From Clostridia bacterium (GTDB taxonomy: Bacteria > Bacillota > Clostridia > Oscillospirales > CAG-272): 9,536 bases of DNA. The stretch is taken from NCBI GenBank assembly GCA_017612495.1, contig JAGAFQ010000026.1, forward strand, positions 1 to 9,536. The letters are read 5' to 3'. The notes beneath the pieces were generated by a model. It was not told the DNA's origin. It searched no databases and saw only the letters and a list, made by a program, of their open reading frames with translations. This document shows, one piece after another, positions 5,976-9,536 of the stretch (its first letter is position 1; each line of letters starts with the position of its first letter). A program made the translations under genes and the position numbers.

Positions 5976-7334
5976 ATGAAAAACATGGAAAAAGCCAATG
6001 TGATCATCTTGAACGTAGGCGACTCTCAATACCCTCAGGATTACCTCGGCGCGCTCATTGAAGAGGTCAATTCCAACGTGCGCAAGATGAACTGCAACGT
6101 TCTTGCCGAATACACCATTATGAACGAAAAGGATGCCATCGCCGCAAAAGAAGGCGTCAAGTCTATGACGACGGATCTTTTCATAATCAATTTCGTTTCA
6201 TGGCACATCACCCCTTACGTTATGAACGTAGTCAAAAATTACCGCAACGTACCGCTGCTCATTTGGGGCATCGGCGGCTTTACCGATAAGAGCGGCAAGC
6301 TTGTATCTCCCGCAGCAGCCGCAGGCATTACCGGCATTATGCCCATCGTTCGTGAAATGGGCTACAAATACAAACTCATTGCCGAAAAACCCGATACGCC
6401 TCACAGCTATGACGAGGTCTCTCACTACATCGATCTTGTCGGCGCGGCAAAGAAGATACGCGCATCGAAGATCGGTCTTATCGGATATGCCGATATGCAC
6501 CTTTATACCTGCGCATACGATATGACGAATCTCTTCAAGCAGATCGGCATCTGCATCGAAGACTATTCGGGCTATGAGATCGCAAATCTTATGAAGGCAT
6601 GCCCCGAAGATGCCGTGAAGAAGATCATGGATGACGTCAAGGCTTCATATAAATTTGAAAATCAAGTGCCCGACAAGGTGCTCGAAAACGTCTGCCGCCT
6701 TTACTACGTTATGAAGAACAAGGCTGACGGACACGCGCTTGACGCCATCTCGATAAAGTGCGTTCACGGCACGACCTCCGCTCTCGGCTTCAACCCCTGC
6801 CTGGCACAGACCCTTTTGGCAGATAAAGATCTGTCGGTCATTTGCGAATGTGACGCATACGGTCTTGTCACAAGCATCATCCTTTCGACCATCACCGGTC
6901 ACGCTTCTGCATTCATGGAGCATTATGAAGTATTCGATAGCGAAGTTTTGGTCGGCGTCTGCGGCTTCATTCCTCCGGAATTTGCAGACGGCATCGTAAA
7001 GATCCGTTCGGCAAATCTCGGCGAAGTCAACACCGGTATTTCAAACGTATCGAAGGTAAGAACGGGAGAGGTCACGTTCGGACGTTTTTACAGCGACAAC
7101 GGCAAGTTCAAGCTCTTCTTATCGAAGGGCGAAGCGAAGCCCAATCCGAAGTGGACGGAGATCGGCTGGGAAGAGCCCACTCCCGATTTCCCGGCAGTTA
7201 TGCTGAAACTGAACGTGCCCATGCAGAAATATCTTGAAAACGTTCCCGGTCAGCACATCATTATGGTCTACGGCGACTATATTGAAGACGTCAAGACCGT
7301 CTGCGGACTTCTCGATATCGAAATCGTAATGTAA
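5976..7334 (+). CDS. L-fucose/arabinose isomerase-family protein
   Basis: The 452-residue protein resembles the broad L-fucose isomerase-like group (COG2407 type), metal-dependent aldose-ketose isomerases. The N-terminal half has alternating alpha/beta segments, with LLIWGIGG (94-101) and KIGLIGYADMHL (165-176). The C-terminal half has DAISIKCVHG (256-265), FNPCLAQTLL (272-281), ICECDAYGLVTS (289-300) and PGQHIIMVYGD (424-434). D293 and H427 fit two of the three usual metal ligands. The third, a Glu expected in a KCxxE pattern, seems replaced by Gly265 in KCVHG, so catalysis may be altered. ATG 5976 was chosen because AAAGGTGA (5961-5968) precedes it; the open frame before it overlaps the kinase gene. 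It lies 37 bases after the kinase stop. Isomerase plus kinase is a typical pairing for an aldose, but the substrate is unknown. Confidence 0.75.
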   Translation: MKNMEKANVIILNVGDSQYPQDYLGALIEEVNSNVRKMNCNVLAEYTIMNEKDAIAAKEGVKSMTTDLFIINFVSWHITPYVMNVVKNYRNVPLLIWGIGGFTDKSGKLVSPAAAAGITGIMPIVREMGYKYKLIAEKPDTPHSYDEVSHYIDLVGAAKKIRASKIGLIGYADMHLYTCAYDMTNLFKQIGICIEDYSGYEIANLMKACPEDAVKKIMDDVKASYKFENQVPDKVLENVCRLYYVMKNKADGHALDAISIKCVHGTTSALGFNPCLAQTLLADKDLSVICECDAYGLVTSIILSTITGHASAFMEHYEVFDSEVLVGVCGFIPPEFADGIVKIRSANLGEVNTGISNVSKVRTGEVTFGRFYSDNGKFKLFLSKGEAKPNPKWTEIGWEEPTPDFPAVMLKLNVPMQKYLENVPGQHIIMVYGDYIEDVKTVCGLLDIEIVM

Positions 7335-7349
7335 GGGACTTGATGACAA

Positions 7350-7973
7350 ATGAGATTGCTTCACAAAGAAGTCTTCTATGACCGTTTTTCTCCGCTCTAT
7401 CACGAAACGGCATCCGAAAAGATGCTGTCACGCGATTTTGACATCAAAAGCGGGGAATGGTGGTATGAAAACGGATATATCATCGGCAGAAATCCCGGTC
7501 AGTTTCCCGGTATGATAGTTTCAAAAAAGGACTATTTCGGAAATGTGATGATAGATTTCTACGCCAAGATCGTTTCTCCCTCGACTCACGACATAAACGT
7601 TATGTGGAACGGCTCGTGGGACGATGAAAAGAACGAACGCGGCGTCGCCTACGTCGCCGGCGTGAACGGCTGGTGGCGCAATATGGTCGGAATCGAAAAA
7701 TCTCCCGATTATAAGTTAAACGTCGGCAATCCGCTGTTTTCGGCGGAGGCGGACAAAGAATATCATATCCAGGCGGGCAGCGTCTGCGGCCATTGCTTCG
7801 TTATGATAGACGGCAAAGAGATAGTCGAGATCACCGACCCCTCTCCTATCGACTCCGAAAAATACGGCAAGTTCGGCTTTGAGGCTTATGCAAGTATGAT
7901 AGCCATACGCGAGGTTTCCGTTTACCGTCTTGAATGGCAGGAATCGAAAATGAATTATCCGCGTGAATTTTAA
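7350..7973 (+). CDS. Concanavalin-like beta-sandwich protein, function unknown
   Basis: I do not recognise this 207-residue protein by name. It is rich in Trp, Tyr and Gly and reads as a chain of short beta strands: GEWWYENGYIIGR (35-47), GNVMIDFYAKIV (64-75), DINVMWNGSW (81-90), AYVAGVNGWWRNMVGIE (100-116), CFVMIDGKEIVEI (149-161) and GKFGFEAYASMIAIREVSVYRL (173-194). That pattern, ending in a hand-off of an 'xFxIDGK' strand and an 'IRxVxVY' strand, is typical of concanavalin-A-like lectin/glucanase folds such as DUF1961 (B. subtilis YesU) and DUF1080. There is no signal peptide or membrane segment, so it should be cytoplasmic. AAGGGA (7333-7338) overlaps the isomerase stop and sits 11 bases before ATG 7350, a rather long spacing. 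Packed 15 bases after the isomerase and 25 before the GH4 gene, it probably helps bind or cleave the same glycan. Confidence 0.65.
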   Translation: MRLLHKEVFYDRFSPLYHETASEKMLSRDFDIKSGEWWYENGYIIGRNPGQFPGMIVSKKDYFGNVMIDFYAKIVSPSTHDINVMWNGSWDDEKNERGVAYVAGVNGWWRNMVGIEKSPDYKLNVGNPLFSAEADKEYHIQAGSVCGHCFVMIDGKEIVEITDPSPIDSEKYGKFGFEAYASMIAIREVSVYRLEWQESKMNYPREF

Positions 7974-7998
7974 GGCAAGTTTTGAAAGGAATAAAACA

Positions 7999-9348
7999 AT
8001 GGGAATCAAAATCACTCTTATCGGTGCGGGAAGCGGAATTTTCTCGCTCAATCTTATCAAAGATATGTGTCTCTCGAAATATCTTGACGGCTCAACTCTT
8101 TGTATGATGGATATAAACGAAAAGAAACTCAATACCGCATACACTCTTTGCTCTCGTTGGGCGGAGGAGATCGGAATAAAATTCAGCATCACAAAAACAC
8201 TTGACCGCCGCGAGGCGCTCAAAGGAGCTGATTTTGTTATAGACACCGCGATGCCCGGCGGATACGACTATATGATAGACGGCTGGAACATTGCAAAAAA
8301 ATGGGGCTATAACTTCGGCGGAAGCCAGCACATCGTTCACGACGAATCGTTCTGGATCAACTTCCATCAGCTTCAGTTGATGGAGAGCATCTATCTCGAT
8401 ATGCAGGAGATCTGCCCGAACGCTTGGCTCATTCTCGTTTCAAATCCCGTTATGGCGGCGACGACCTATTTATACCGCAAATATCCGAATATCAAACTCA
8501 TCGGTATGTGCCACGGCTCGACAAACGCAAGAAACCTTGCGTTCCTAATGGGACTTGATCTTAAAAAGGTCAGCTACGAGTGCCCCGGTGTCAACCACTT
8601 CTTGTGGCTCAACCGCTTTGAATATGAGGGCAAGGACGCTTTTCCGCTTCTTGACAAGTGGATCGATGAGGAATTTGATAAATACTATGAAGAACATCAC
8701 ACCCCGTCATCGAAGCTTTCTCCCAAGGCTCTCGACCTTTACCGCAAGTACGGCGTGTTCCCGATAGGCGATACCTGCGTTCCGGGCGGCGGAAGCTGGG
8801 GACATTTCTATCACACCTCTCCCGAGGTCGAAAAGAAGTGGAACGAAGACCCTACCGGATGGTATCTTGACTATTTTGAGCGCAGCCGCAACGGTGTTGC
8901 CGAAATGGAACGCATCGCTTTCGACACCTCAAAGAAAGTTTCCGATTCCTATAAGCTTCAGCGCTCACCCGAGCCGATGATACCCGTTATCGAGGCGCTC
9001 GCATTCGATGCCGAGCTCAAGATCGTCATCAATACGATCAACGACAAGGGCTACGTCGAGGGCGTTCCGCTCGATTTCGAGTGCGAAGTTCCCACCATCG
9101 TTTCCGCTCGCGGAATACAGCCGCTCCACACAAAGCCGCTGCCGAAGCCTTTGCAGGCGTGGATGATGCGCGACCGTATCGCTCCGGTCAATATGGAGCT
9201 TTACGCTTATACCTCTCACAGCCGCGAAGCGCTCATCGACCTTATCTGCATGGACCCGTGGACGAAGACGCGCGAGCAGGCAGAGGGACTTTTAAATGAC
9301 ATTCTCGATATGCCTTTCAACGCACCGATGAAAGAGTATTATAAATAA
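7999..9348 (+). CDS. Glycoside hydrolase family 4 glycosidase
   Basis: GH4 enzymes cleave glycosides in the cytoplasm with NAD+ and a divalent metal (usually Mn), oxidising C3, eliminating the aglycone, then adding water and reducing. The 449-residue length fits. ITLIGAGSGIFS (5-16) is the dinucleotide loop, and MMDIN (36-40) carries the acidic ribose-binding residue. LVSNPV (146-151) holds the family Asn. GMCHGS (169-174) and GVNHF (197-201) supply the metal ligands C171 and H200, and Y251 in KYGVFPIGD is the likely catalytic base. The CH pair, rather than CN or CD, points to a non-phosphorylated substrate. The CHG form has been linked to glucuronidase- or glucosidase-like members, but I am unsure of that. 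ATG 7999 follows AAAGGA by eight bases. It is the last gene of the operon and ends before the hairpin at 9364. Confidence 0.92.
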   Translation: MGIKITLIGAGSGIFSLNLIKDMCLSKYLDGSTLCMMDINEKKLNTAYTLCSRWAEEIGIKFSITKTLDRREALKGADFVIDTAMPGGYDYMIDGWNIAKKWGYNFGGSQHIVHDESFWINFHQLQLMESIYLDMQEICPNAWLILVSNPVMAATTYLYRKYPNIKLIGMCHGSTNARNLAFLMGLDLKKVSYECPGVNHFLWLNRFEYEGKDAFPLLDKWIDEEFDKYYEEHHTPSSKLSPKALDLYRKYGVFPIGDTCVPGGGSWGHFYHTSPEVEKKWNEDPTGWYLDYFERSRNGVAEMERIAFDTSKKVSDSYKLQRSPEPMIPVIEALAFDAELKIVINTINDKGYVEGVPLDFECEVPTIVSARGIQPLHTKPLPKPLQAWMMRDRIAPVNMELYAYTSHSREALIDLICMDPWTKTREQAEGLLNDILDMPFNAPMKEYYK

Positions 9349-9363
9349 TATTTTCGGTCTTTT

Positions 9364-9397
9364 GGGGGTGTTAAAAAACTCGTTTTTTAACACCCCC
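9364..9397 (+). terminator. Terminator-like hairpin ending sugar operon
   Basis: The arms 9364-9378 (GGGGGTGTTAAAAAA) and 9383-9397 pair perfectly over 15 bp around the loop CTCG. Unlike the related hairpins at 31-74 and 2600-2642, no T tract follows; the only T run is inside the 3' arm. It begins 16 bases after the GH4 stop codon, so it probably still marks the operon end. Confidence 0.7.
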
Positions 9398-9403
9398 TCG
9401 CAG

Positions 9404-9428
9404 TTTCGGCGGTCGGGTGCCGCCGAAA
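9404..9428. repeat. GC-rich hairpin after operon
   Basis: The arms TTTCGGCGG (9404-9412) and CCGCCGAAA (9420-9428) form a perfect 9-bp stem with a seven-base loop. It lies just after the terminator-like hairpin. It has no T tract and no recognised function. A similar CGGCGG motif builds the hairpin at 9493-9513. The remaining bases between the two, 9429-9492, show no gene. Confidence 0.6.
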
Positions 9429-9492
9429 TCGCCGCGACATTTGACGGTTTTTGCCTTAAAAACACCCGATTTGCTCTTTTTCAAAGCAAAAA

Positions 9493-9536
9493 CGGCGGCT
9501 GTTCAAGCCGCCGAGTCAAATTCGACGGGGTTGTTA
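9493..9536. repeat. Dispersed repeat, right copy with hairpin
   Basis: CGGCGGC (9493-9499) and GCCGCCG (9507-9513) form a perfect 7-bp hairpin with loop TGTTCAA. The stretch 9497-9536 matches positions 1-40 at 38 of 40 bases in the same orientation. The last ten bases, GGGGTTGTTA, equal the start of the terminator stem at 2604-2613, so another terminator hairpin probably continues just beyond the window. Confidence 0.75.

Noticed and set aside
7963..7998. Upstream start of the GH4 frame
   Set aside because: The Rossmann strand begins at MGIKITLIGAG, and AAAGGA supports ATG 7999.
3635..9348. Sulfoquinovose sulfo-transaldolase pathway
   Set aside because: A transaldolase-like gene and an isomerase-like gene are present, but they lie in different transcription units, a sugar kinase is present, and no sulfonate exporter or sulfolactaldehyde enzyme is seen.
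1..9536. Circular element, or transposon bounded by the end repeats
   Set aside because: The end repeats differ at two bases, no transposase, integrase or replication gene is present, and the genes are housekeeping or metabolic.

Overview
This window looks like a chromosomal fragment of an uncultured Clostridia-type Firmicute. The evidence is a moderate GC content, strong AGGAGG-type ribosome binding sites, near-perfect TTGACA-17-TATAAT promoters, the rpsF-ssb-rpsR order, and a GH4 glycosidase with sugar enzymes. No lineage can be fixed from sequence reading alone. The two ends carry nearly the same 40-base repeat (38 of 40 bases match). The window may therefore be a contig broken at dispersed repeats, but that is inference.

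Layout. Positions 1-360 hold no gene. They contain a dispersed repeat running into a long perfect hairpin terminator (31-74), then an array of seven short palindromes spaced by ATGAT/ATCAT (148-312), then a bidirectional hairpin (319-360). A minus-strand tRNA-Thr(CGT) follows (362-436), with its consensus promoter at 489-517. rsmA (551-1423, 16S rRNA dimethyltransferase) runs on the plus strand from a probable extended -10 promoter lying inside the tRNA leader. The rpsF-ssb-rpsR operon (1533-2593) has a perfect promoter that begins on the rsmA stop codon and a structured leader. It ends at a strong hairpin (2600-2642). A two-gene unit follows: a class I methyltransferase of unknown substrate and a fructose-6-phosphate aldolase/transaldolase-like enzyme, overlapping by one base (TAATG) and closed by a terminator at 4337-4363.

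The last half (4375-9397) is one tightly packed four-gene operon: an FGGY sugar kinase, an L-fucose-isomerase-like protein, a small concanavalin-like beta-sandwich protein, and a GH4 NAD/metal-dependent glycosidase. None has an obvious signal peptide, and no transporter or regulator lies in the window. The inferred job is cytoplasmic hydrolysis of an imported, non-phosphorylated glycoside, then aldose-ketose isomerisation and phosphorylation. The neighbouring FSA-like aldolase could cleave or rearrange the product. The substrate is unknown. Two features make this the most novel part: the isomerase-like protein seems to lack an expected metal-binding Glu, and the lectin-fold protein has no assigned role.

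The closing 190 bases hold a terminator-like hairpin, a second GC-rich hairpin, and the second copy of the dispersed repeat.
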